Positions 35,342-42,553 of a DNA stretch of 64,000 nucleotides are shown in pieces (the stretch's first letter is position 1; every line of letters begins with the position of its first letter). The stretch comes from Brassicibacter mesophilus. GTDB lineage: Bacteria > Bacillota > Clostridia > Tissierellales > Proteiniboraceae. Both the position numbers and the translations under genes were made by a program. Below the pieces are notes generated by a model that saw nothing but the letters and a program-made list of their open reading frames with translations, was not told where the DNA came from and ran no database searches. The DNA is taken from the NCBI RefSeq assembly GCF_050433385.1, contig NZ_JBNPXI010000011.1, positions 1-64,000 of the forward strand, in the 5' to 3' direction.

Positions 35342-36160
35342 TTATTTTCTTGGTATATTTAATATTTCTCTTGCTTCGTCTGGAGTTGCTACTTCTCTGC
35401 CTAGTTCTTTAGCTAACCTTACTATTCTCTCTACTAGCTGTGCATTTGACTTAGCAAGCTCTCCTTTGCCATAGTATATGTTATCTTCAAAGCCAACTCT
35501 TACATGTCCTCCTAGCATTATGGCAGCTGTTGCCAATGGAAGCTCATATCTTCCTATACCTGCTACTGTCCATGTTGAATCTTTAGGTATACTATCTACA
35601 AGATATAATAAATCTCTTAATTCAGCAGTTATAGCTCCAGGCACTCCCATAACAAAATCAAAATGTAATGGTGTATTTAAAAGACCCTTTTTTACCAGTC
35701 GTAGAGCGTTATTTATCATACCCTTCTCAAATACTTCAAGCTCAGGCTTAACTCCCAACTCCTGCATTCTCTTAGCAAATTTCTCCATGTATTCTTCTGT
35801 ATTCATAAATACATCAGGTCCAAAATTGCAAGTTCCACAGCTTAATGTTGCCATCTCTGGCTTAAGCTCTACAGGCTGAAGTCTTTCTTCTGGTGTATGC
35901 CAAACTGCTCCACCTGTTGAAGGCTGAAATATAACAGGGCACTTAGCTTCTATCTTTTCTTTTATTTCTTTATATACTTCATAGGACTGAGTTGGATTTC
36001 CATCTTTATCTCTAGCATGAACATGAACTAAGGATGCGCCTGCTTTGTAAGCTTCATATGCTGCCTCTGCTATTTCATCAGGAGTTAAAGGAAGGTTAGG
36101 TTGTTGTTCTCTTGTAACCTCTGCTCCTGTTAATGCAGCAGTTATTATAAGTTTTTGCAT
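35342..36160 (-). CDS. kce: 3-keto-5-aminohexanoate cleavage enzyme
   Basis: A 272-aa zinc enzyme of the lysine fermentation pathway. It exchanges 3-keto-5-aminohexanoate and acetyl-CoA for 3-aminobutyryl-CoA and acetoacetate. Metal ligands His46 and His48 (HVHARD) and Glu225 (VGFEDN) are in place, as is FQPSTGG. BKACE relatives act on other beta-keto acids, but the kal gene beside it makes the Kce role likely. The ATG at 36160 follows GGGGG; a longer frame to 36178 lacks an RBS. The gap to kal is 50 nt, and a strong terminator follows. Confidence 0.92.
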   Translation of the reverse strand: MQKLIITAALTGAEVTREQQPNLPLTPDEIAEAAYEAYKAGASLVHVHARDKDGNPTQSYEVYKEIKEKIEAKCPVIFQPSTGGAVWHTPEERLQPVELKPEMATLSCGTCNFGPDVFMNTEEYMEKFAKRMQELGVKPELEVFEKGMINNALRLVKKGLLNTPLHFDFVMGVPGAITAELRDLLYLVDSIPKDSTWTVAGIGRYELPLATAAIMLGGHVRVGFEDNIYYGKGELAKSNAQLVERIVRLAKELGREVATPDEAREILNIPRK

Positions 36161-36210
36161 TCTATATACCCCCATCACATTAGTTAATAGTTGAGAATTG
36201 AAATTAATAA

Positions 36211-36594
36211 TTACTTTCTTTGTTTATCTTTTGGGACTACACATGTTCCTACTGCTCTACAAACAACTATTGGTTCTTCTAGTACGTCACAAGCTGATTC
36301 GTTGATATCGGGTCTAGGAACTATGACCTTTCTTGCTTCAAACACCATTTTTCTTGAGCTATTTCCTACTTTTGTGATCTCTCCTACTGCTTCTATGTAA
36401 TCTCCAGCATACACAGGTGCTTTAAACTCTACTTGCTCGTAACCAGCAAATAATCCTTCGTCTCCATCATTTCTTATAAGTAGTTCTGTTGCAACATCTC
36501 CGAATAGTTGAAGCATTTTTGCTCCATCAACAAGATTTCCACCATAATGAGCGTCATGCATACTCATTCTAATCCTTATCATAGCTTTTTCCAT
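36211..36594 (-). CDS. kal: 3-aminobutyryl-CoA ammonia lyase
   Basis: A 127-aa hotdog-fold protein, the usual length for Kal, which eliminates ammonia from 3-aminobutyryl-CoA to give crotonyl-CoA. Recognisable parts are MSMHDAHYGGNLVDGAKML, the thioester-binding start, and EQVEFKAPVYAGDYIEAVGE. It works directly after Kce. The other pathway genes (kamA, kamDE, kdd) are not in the window. The ATG at 36594 follows GGGGAGG by 9 nt; a TTG-led extension runs through that RBS. A sigma-A promoter precedes it. Confidence 0.9.
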   Translation of the reverse strand: MEKAMIRIRMSMHDAHYGGNLVDGAKMLQLFGDVATELLIRNDGDEGLFAGYEQVEFKAPVYAGDYIEAVGEITKVGNSSRKMVFEARKVIVPRPDINESACDVLEEPIVVCRAVGTCVVPKDKQRK

Positions 36595-36633
36595 GCCACA
36601 ATACCTCCCCAATTATATTTACTATCTATGGAT

Positions 36634-36663
36634 ATTATACTAGAGATTCAGTACATAAAGCAA
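36634..36663 (-). promoter_or_regulatory. Sigma-A promoter of the kal-kce operon
   Basis: On the minus strand -35 TTGCTT (36663-36658) and -10 TATAAT (36639-36634) are 18 bp apart, about 40 nt before the kal start. No -24/-12 element is seen, so this amino-acid pathway pair is not under sigma-54 here. Confidence 0.65.
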
Positions 36664-36676
36664 TTTATTACAATAA

Positions 36677-36703
36677 TGTAGTAAAAAAGGCTTCTAAAGA
36701 AGC
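36677..36703 (-). terminator. Terminator-like hairpin upstream of the kal promoter
   Basis: GGCTTCT (36689-36695) and AGAAGC (36698-36703) form a tight stem, and the minus strand continues CTTTTTTAC. It has no annotated gene directly upstream. Confidence 0.65.
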
Positions 36704-36842
36704 ATTATAATGTTTCCTTTTTTTGAAACTCATCTACTGAAAGTTCTTGTTATTAAAAATATAAAAAAGGCTTCTATTAAAACGTTAATATATTAAGGAA
36801 AACTAGGACTTACCTATGGGTTATAAAAGTAGAACTTTCCCA

Positions 36843-36895
36843 TTAGTTATAAAAAATAGTGCAGAAATGACATACTGTCAATTCTGCACTATTTT
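36843..36895 (-). terminator. Terminator after the response regulator gene
   Basis: AAAATAGTGCAGAA (36853-36866) and TTCTGCACTATTTT (36882-36895) form a perfect 14-bp stem, with TGACA/TGTCA pairing inside, followed by TTATAAC on the minus strand. Confidence 0.88.
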
Positions 36896-36904
36896 CTTTA
36901 GCCT

Positions 36905-37288
36905 TTAGCAAGCAAATTCATTCCGCATTGATTCACTTATTAGCTTCCTAACACTGTTCCTTACTATATCTATATCAAATGGTTTCTTAATGACAAGCTC
37001 TGGCTTTGATTCTTCGATCTCATCAAGCTTGTCTTGTTCTGAATATCCGGTTAAGATTATGCTGCTTATACTATGATCTATCTGCCTCATAAGCTTCAAA
37101 ACGTCTGTGCCCTTCATATTTTGTAATTTCATATCTAACAGTACAACTTGTGGCTTGAATTTTTTAACCAGCTCTAAAGCTTCTTCCCCCGTTTCTACAA
37201 CCTCGACATCATAGTCACGTTTAAGAATCTCTTTAAGTAATACCCTCATGCCATATTGATCGTCAACGCATAACACTTTCGGTTTCAA
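36905..37288 (-). CDS. Single-domain response regulator, Spo0F-like
   Basis: A 127-aa stand-alone receiver domain. Acidic pocket D9/D10, phosphoacceptor D52 (LLDMK), T80 (ILTGY) and K102 (KKPFDID) are all present. The sequence VDDQYGMRVLLKEIL and the KPFDID end closely resemble B. subtilis Spo0F, and the gene sits in the spo0F position between pyrG and fba (here with insertions). So it may pass phosphate between kinases and a Spo0B- or Spo0A-like partner. The start is TTG 37288 after GGGGGG; the ATG at 37303 has no RBS. No output domain. Confidence 0.9.
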   Translation of the reverse strand: MKPKVLCVDDQYGMRVLLKEILKRDYDVEVVETGEEALELVKKFKPQVVLLDMKLQNMKGTDVLKLMRQIDHSISSIILTGYSEQDKLDEIEESKPELVIKKPFDIDIVRNSVRKLISESMRNEFAC

Positions 37289-37592
37289 ATGGCTTCCCCC
37301 CATTTAAATATAATTCCAATATAAAATATTCTACAAATGTTAATATATTCCTTCCGAACGTATGTTTTTTTAACATTTTTTTGAATTCTTTGTTTTCAAT
37401 AATGTAATAAGAAAAATAGCCTGCTCAAAGATTTTTTAATCATTTGTGACTTTAGCACTATTTATATTAATATCTTCCTGTTTTCTATTCTTCTTTCTTA
37501 TACAAAAAAAGTGAGCATATAGATAGCTCAAATAATAATCTATATGCTCATTATATAGAATGGGACTTAATAACAATTTTTCAATAAAATTT
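37289..37592. other. Intergenic region (304 bp)
   Basis: It holds the response-regulator leader and the terminator of the 674-aa SLH protein gene. Otherwise it is AT-rich, without an ORF or a clear repeat. Confidence 0.5.
37502..37550 (-). terminator. Terminator after the 674-aa SLH protein gene
   Basis: TGAGCATATAGAT (37512-37524) and ATCTATATGCTCA (37538-37550) form a perfect 13-bp stem, followed on the minus strand by C and T7. Confidence 0.9.
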
Positions 37593-39617
37593 TTAGTCTT
37601 CTATAGATATTTCAACTATTGTGTTATTTATTACCTCGAACTCGCCCTCTTGACCTACTTCAAGATCATCAACATTAGCATTCTCAATATCTTCAATTTC
37701 AATTTCTGCATCTTCACTAACTAAATATGAAACTTCTTTATCATCATCTGTTTCAATCTTAAGAGTAGTACCTTTGCTTGATACTGTTATTGCTTTGATC
37801 TCGCCCTCTATTTCGAATTCATTATCTTCAGCGTATATGCTGATAACTTCATCGTTCTTTATTTCAAGTTCTACCTTCATCCCAATTTCAAGATAATCTA
37901 TATAGTTCCTATGATCTTTAACTTCAACCTTTACAACATTAGCTAAGTCATATTCTTTTTCTTTTTTATCTACTTTAACTGTTATTGTATCTTTATCAAC
38001 CGATAAAAGAATTCCTTCTACTTCTGTTATTCTGTTTTGAACTTCGATTGATACTATAATATCATTTTTAATTTCAAACTTAGCATAGTCACCGATTTCT
38101 AAATCATCTATATCTGGTCTTGTTACTCCTTCTATTTCAATGTCTACATTATCAGATACATCATATGTTACATACTTCCCATTATCTTTTTTTATCTCTA
38201 TTTCATCATCAATATCTCTAATTTCTCCATAAAACTTATCTTCTACGCTTTCAGCATCTACACTAATAATCTCATCGTTTTCTAATTTAAATTCTGCGTA
38301 CATTCCTACTCTTAAATCTTCTAAATCCTTGTTTCTTCCATCAATCTTTACTTCTGCATCTTCGTCTAGGTCATACTCTTCTTTGTCTATTGTAAGATGA
38401 TAGCTTCCAGCTAGGTCGATAGCTGTAATTGTTCCTTCTACTTCATCATCCCAGTCTTCTCTTTCTCTATTTCTTTCAACAAAGATTTGAGTTACTCTGT
38501 TTCTTCTATCTACTACAACACCAATTTTATCATCTTCTTCTATTTCACTGAAATTTCCTTCACCATTCTTGAACTCCACTTCCACATTGTCAACTACTTC
38601 AAACATCATAAGCATAGTTTCTGATTGTAGTGCTATTCTATATGGTTTAGTTGTGTCTATTTCTTTCACAGTACCTTTATATCTTGCAATAATCTTATCT
38701 TCATCTAGTTTATCTACTATCTCAATATATACTACTTCCCCATCTTTTAATTCCATTTTCACTTTGTCACCAGTTTTGATATCATCATAATCTACTCTAT
38801 CTTTGCCATCATACACTCTTACTTTATCGTCCACAGTATAATTCTTTGTTGTTCCATTTACTTTAACAGCTATTCTATCTTCATATACTTTGTATACTTC
38901 TCCAGCTACTCGTTCATCATCATCACTATCTACCTTGTCATCTAATCTTGAGAAAAGTACCGCCATCTCTGCTCTTGTCATAGTTCCCATTGGATTAAAC
39001 TTCTTTGCACTACCTTGCATCAACCCTAAATCATTAATCATATATACATATCCAACTGATCCCTGTGGAACTGCTGGAGCATCTACGAATGGAAGCTTTT
39101 TATCCATATTATCGCGTGCTTCGTCATCATATCCTAATGCTCTTACAACATATTTTGCTACCTCGTGTCTCTTAGCTGGCTCTTGAGGTTTAAAGTACAT
39201 CATATCTACATCATCAAGTATTCCTTTTTCATACGCTATAGTAACATAACCTTTTGCCCAATTTGCTACTACATCACCTCTATACTTCTTTGGAAGATCA
39301 TTTATTGCTATAGCTTCATCTTCCCATCCCATTACTCTAAGGGACATTACTATAGCTTCAAGTTTTGTCACTGCTGATTGAGGTACATATCTTCCGTTAC
39401 CCATGCCATTGATTAAACCTTTTAAGAACATCTTTTCAATAGCCTGCTCTGCCCATTTAAAGCTGTCTAGGTCATCAAAATATTTTTTTGCCTGTCCTGG
39501 TGGGACTTTGTTTTTATTCTTGTTTTTTCCCCATCCATCTGCATAAGCTGTTGTAAAACTTATAGATAGTACCAGCGAAAGTGCTACTACGGTTGAAATG
39601 ATTCTTTTTGCCTTCAT
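37593..39617 (-). CDS. Secreted SLH-domain protein with six tandem repeats
   Basis: A 674-aa exported protein, very acidic, with no cysteine that I can see. A signal peptide (1-26) is followed by a basic stretch (GWGKNKNKNK), three SLH domains (about 44-100, 112-168, 178-233) and six degenerate repeats of about 70 residues (from about 235 to the end). Each repeat has the outline V-x-G-x-I, alternating strands, D-L-x-x-G-D, and E-x-x-N-x-x-I-x-S-I, like a small beta-barrel. SLH domains bind pyruvylated wall polymer, so this is a surface protein with a rod of beta domains. RBS AGGAGG, ATG at 39617. Related to the next gene upstream. Confidence 0.88.
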   Translation of the reverse strand: MKAKRIISTVVALSLVLSISFTTAYADGWGKNKNKNKVPPGQAKKYFDDLDSFKWAEQAIEKMFLKGLINGMGNGRYVPQSAVTKLEAIVMSLRVMGWEDEAIAINDLPKKYRGDVVANWAKGYVTIAYEKGILDDVDMMYFKPQEPAKRHEVAKYVVRALGYDDEARDNMDKKLPFVDAPAVPQGSVGYVYMINDLGLMQGSAKKFNPMGTMTRAEMAVLFSRLDDKVDSDDDERVAGEVYKVYEDRIAVKVNGTTKNYTVDDKVRVYDGKDRVDYDDIKTGDKVKMELKDGEVVYIEIVDKLDEDKIIARYKGTVKEIDTTKPYRIALQSETMLMMFEVVDNVEVEFKNGEGNFSEIEEDDKIGVVVDRRNRVTQIFVERNREREDWDDEVEGTITAIDLAGSYHLTIDKEEYDLDEDAEVKIDGRNKDLEDLRVGMYAEFKLENDEIISVDAESVEDKFYGEIRDIDDEIEIKKDNGKYVTYDVSDNVDIEIEGVTRPDIDDLEIGDYAKFEIKNDIIVSIEVQNRITEVEGILLSVDKDTITVKVDKKEKEYDLANVVKVEVKDHRNYIDYLEIGMKVELEIKNDEVISIYAEDNEFEIEGEIKAITVSSKGTTLKIETDDDKEVSYLVSEDAEIEIEDIENANVDDLEVGQEGEFEVINNTIVEISIED

Positions 39618-39689
39618 TCAATTACCTCCTATTGTTTTGATTTGTAATATATATTCGAGGTAGTCTTACATTATTTAGGGGTATGTCAT

Positions 39690-39724
39690 AAAAAAATCCT
39701 AACCATATAAGGTTAGGACTTTTT
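39690..39724. terminator. Bidirectional terminator after the 632-aa SLH protein gene
   Basis: TCCTAACC (39697-39704) and GGTTAGGA (39711-39718) are flanked by A7 and T6 runs. Confidence 0.85.
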
Positions 39725-39726
39725 TC

Positions 39727-41625
39727 CTAATTATTATCTTGAGTTATTATAACACTTTTAGCTGTAAAGATTGTTCCATCAAAGCTACCCATGACGAATA
39801 TTTCATCACCCTTATCAATATAACTAAATCTTGTTTTTCCACCATCAGCATCTATATAAGAAGTATCATCAGTAACGTAAACCGTTATCTGTTTTTTCTC
39901 GCCTGAGTTAGGATCTATTACTGATATTACAACTACCTCTGCCTTACTATTCACATAGTCAACAATACCTGTATACCTATCGTTTTTCTCTCTTGCTTCA
40001 GCCTCTAGAGATACTATCTCATCACCTTCAATGTCCACTTCAACATAGTATCCAAGCTTTAAGCCATATATATCAGCATCTCTCCTATCAACATCTATAT
40101 CTGCCATATTACCTATATAGTATGTGTTTGTTTCTCCGTCTTTGTTTCTAATAGTAAGCTCAGGCTTACTTGAAATAAGGATACCTACAATCGAGCCTTC
40201 ATCTTCACTTTTTACGGTTTTCGCTTCTATATCTGTTATTATATTATATTCAACTTCTATATTTACCTTATCTCCTTTTCTTATATCAGAAATTTGGGCT
40301 CTTCTTCTATTTCTTTCTATCCTTGCTCTATTATCTACAGGAAACTCATAAGTTTCCTTATATTCATCAACTATCACAAGTTCTGGTTCAGGAGAGTATT
40401 TTATGTCTTTTACTGTTCCTTCAAGTTTTAGATACTTACTCTGAGCTTCTATATCAACTATTTTACTATTTTTCACTTTAACTTTTACTAGATCCCCTGA
40501 TTTCAATTCACGCAAATAAGCATCTTCGCCATCAATTGTTATATCTGCATCTTCATCTACATAGAATGTCTTTCTTTCCGTCTTAGATGACTTGTCATCT
40601 ACTTTATATTCTATGGTAAGCATAGCAGGATCCGAAGATATTATAGACTTTATAGTTCCTTCGTAGTCTTCGTTTATTCCCTCTGCTTCAAGTGAAACTA
40701 TTCTAAAATCTTCTGTTACCTCAGCTCCAACTTTTAATCCTTCAACTATTTCTTTAAAGTCTACCTTTTTACCATCAAGCTTAATAGTTGATGTAGAATT
40801 CGCTCTATATGATGTCTTAGTTCCTCTTTTGTCTTCAATTGTAATATAAATTTCATTTGTTGCTCTTACTATACTTGATATTGTCCCCGAGATTGAAATA
40901 GTTTTTTCGTTTTTATCTGGTACTGATGTGTCTGGCACTGTTACTGAAGTTCCATTAGATTTCATATTATCATAAGCTATTGAAAGCATTTTAGCCATCA
41001 TAGCTCTATTTACAGAAGCTTTAGGGTTGAACTTGCCATTCTCATCTCCCTTTGAGCTTACAACACCCTTATTTATCATCATGTCTATATATGGTGCAAC
41101 ATAAGCTGGTATAAGCTCAGAATCTTTAAATGGAAGAACAATAAATGTCTTGCCTGCAGCTTCTTTCTCTAGTCCCATAGCTCTAGTCAAATATATACAA
41201 AGTTCATCCTTTTGAGCTGGATTATCCTTATTGTTTGTACGAAAAGTTTTAACTGCATCTTTAGATACTATTCCTGATGCTAATGCTATGGCAATACCAT
41301 CTTGGAACCATTCTTTTATACCCATTTCAGTTAAAAAACTTTGATATGTTTGTCTAGCTTGGCTAGTTTTATCCTTGTCTACAGAAAGAAGTCTTGAAAT
41401 CATAACAACTGCTTCTGTCCTCGTAACATTACCACTTGGGTTGAATTTTTCACCTTCACCCTTGATGATCCCTGCATTATTCATCTTGTCTATATACTCT
41501 TTAGCCCAGTGTTTATCTGGTACGTCTGTGAATGTTTGAGCATATACTGCTGTGTTTGTTAGAATGAATATTGATACTAAAATTAATGAAAATACTCTTA
41601 TGTACTTTTTGTTAGTAGCTAACAT
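39727..41625 (-). CDS. Secreted SLH-domain protein with five tandem repeats
   Basis: A 632-aa exported protein with a signal peptide (to about residue 30, AVYAQT), three SLH domains (TFTDVPDKHWAKEYIDKMNN first, to about 225) and a spacer rich in Ser/Thr/Pro. Five repeats of 70-80 residues follow, with the same outline as in the 674-aa neighbour (ISGTISSI, YEGTIKSI, LEGTVKDI, EGSIVGI, YTGIVDYV). The two genes are probably an old tandem duplication that has diverged strongly. Role: wall-bound surface protein; ligand unknown. RBS GGGAGG, ATG at 41625. Own terminator. Confidence 0.88.
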   Translation of the reverse strand: MLATNKKYIRVFSLILVSIFILTNTAVYAQTFTDVPDKHWAKEYIDKMNNAGIIKGEGEKFNPSGNVTRTEAVVMISRLLSVDKDKTSQARQTYQSFLTEMGIKEWFQDGIAIALASGIVSKDAVKTFRTNNKDNPAQKDELCIYLTRAMGLEKEAAGKTFIVLPFKDSELIPAYVAPYIDMMINKGVVSSKGDENGKFNPKASVNRAMMAKMLSIAYDNMKSNGTSVTVPDTSVPDKNEKTISISGTISSIVRATNEIYITIEDKRGTKTSYRANSTSTIKLDGKKVDFKEIVEGLKVGAEVTEDFRIVSLEAEGINEDYEGTIKSIISSDPAMLTIEYKVDDKSSKTERKTFYVDEDADITIDGEDAYLRELKSGDLVKVKVKNSKIVDIEAQSKYLKLEGTVKDIKYSPEPELVIVDEYKETYEFPVDNRARIERNRRRAQISDIRKGDKVNIEVEYNIITDIEAKTVKSEDEGSIVGILISSKPELTIRNKDGETNTYYIGNMADIDVDRRDADIYGLKLGYYVEVDIEGDEIVSLEAEAREKNDRYTGIVDYVNSKAEVVVISVIDPNSGEKKQITVYVTDDTSYIDADGGKTRFSYIDKGDEIFVMGSFDGTIFTAKSVIITQDNN

Positions 41626-41933
41626 TGGTTGCCCTCCCTTTCTTTCTTTATCCTCTATATATTCTTTAAATAAACCTTAAATCCTTCTGTTTTGCGAAAA
41701 ATAATACAATTAACATCAATTTGTAATACTTCTGACATCTTATTGAAACATTATATAAGTGTATCATTATATATGACGTACAGTTTTCGCCTTTTGTTCC
41801 ATAATTTTTTCTTTTATTTATATTTTTAATGTATACATACAATATAAAAAGCGAGTATAGATAAAATATTGATTTCCACTTTCCCCACTTTGGATCTATG
41901 GTTCAAAATAAAAGTTAAGGATAGGTTTTAAGC
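41626..41933. other. Intergenic region between the SLH protein and TetR genes (308 bp)
   Basis: It has the tetR-type gene terminator at its right end and the leader of the 632-aa SLH gene at its left. The middle is AT-rich; I see no ORF, strong promoter or repeat in it. Confidence 0.5.
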
Positions 41934-41941
41934 CTATCCTT
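41910..41941 (-). terminator. Terminator after the TetR-type gene (end of RND operon)
   Basis: AAGGATAGG (41917-41925) and CCTATCCTT (41933-41941) form a 9-bp stem overlapping the stop codon, followed by AACTTTTATTTTG on the minus strand. Confidence 0.75.
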
Positions 41942-42542
41942 GGTTTTTATTATTTTTTAAGCTATCATTCTTGAAACCTCTAAATAAGGTATCTACTATT
42001 GGTGCAGGATCAATGTCTTCGTATCTCTCGTTATCAAAAAATATTCTTTTAGAATAGTATTGATTAATTGTTCCAAAAATAGCATAGCTTGCAACCTCTA
42101 AATCTAAATCATTCCTTAGCTCGCCATTCTCCACACCTTTTTTGAGAACCTCGATAACTGCTTTTCCCAGTTCGATCCTGCACTCGGCCATCCAGCATCT
42201 CATTTCTTTTGATAATACTCCTGTCTGAGAAGCAATATTTTGAGCCATATCAACATGTTCACTTATAAATTTTCCATGTGATGAACAAAAGCTAACTAAT
42301 TTATCTCGAATTGGCTCTTCTCTATGAAATGTTTCCATCATATCTTTCTTATATAACTCTAACCCATACTTTACAACTTCCTGGAATAAATCTTTCTTAC
42401 TATCAAAATACTCATATATAGTACCTTTACCTACGCCTGCTTCTTTAGCTATATCCTCAATCTTAGCTTTATGAATTCCATATTTTGAAAAAATCTTTAT
42501 TGCAGCATTTAAAATATCTAGCCGTTTTTCTTCCTTAGACAT
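41934..42542 (-). CDS. TetR/AcrR family transcriptional regulator
   Basis: A 202-aa repressor-type protein. The N-terminal HTH spans about 10-50 (KIEDIAKEAGVGKGTIYEYF), and the remaining helices form the ligand-binding domain. It is the last gene of the adaptor-RND-TetR operon (12 nt after the pump gene). A 14-bp palindrome at the operon promoter is the likely operator, so it would repress its own operon until a drug or lipid-like ligand binds. RBS AAGGTG, ATG at 42542. Confidence 0.92.
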   Translation of the reverse strand: MSKEEKRLDILNAAIKIFSKYGIHKAKIEDIAKEAGVGKGTIYEYFDSKKDLFQEVVKYGLELYKKDMMETFHREEPIRDKLVSFCSSHGKFISEHVDMAQNIASQTGVLSKEMRCWMAECRIELGKAVIEVLKKGVENGELRNDLDLEVASYAIFGTINQYYSKRIFFDNERYEDIDPAPIVDTLFRGFKNDSLKNNKNQG

Positions 42543-42553
42543 TTCATCACACC

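Larger units (their letters stand above)
36595..36904. other. Intergenic region between kal and the response regulator gene (310 bp)
   Basis: It contains the kal promoter, a first hairpin with T6 (36677-36703), a 15-bp direct repeat TAAAAAAGGCTTCTA (36682-36696 and 36762-36776), and the response-regulator terminator. About 150 bp between the two terminators has no ORF and might encode a small RNA on the minus strand. Confidence 0.45.

Noticed and set aside
39600..41700. Repeats in the SLH protein genes as a possible CRISPR or DNA-level tandem repeat
   Set aside because: The repeats are visible only in protein and are strongly diverged in DNA, with no fixed spacers.
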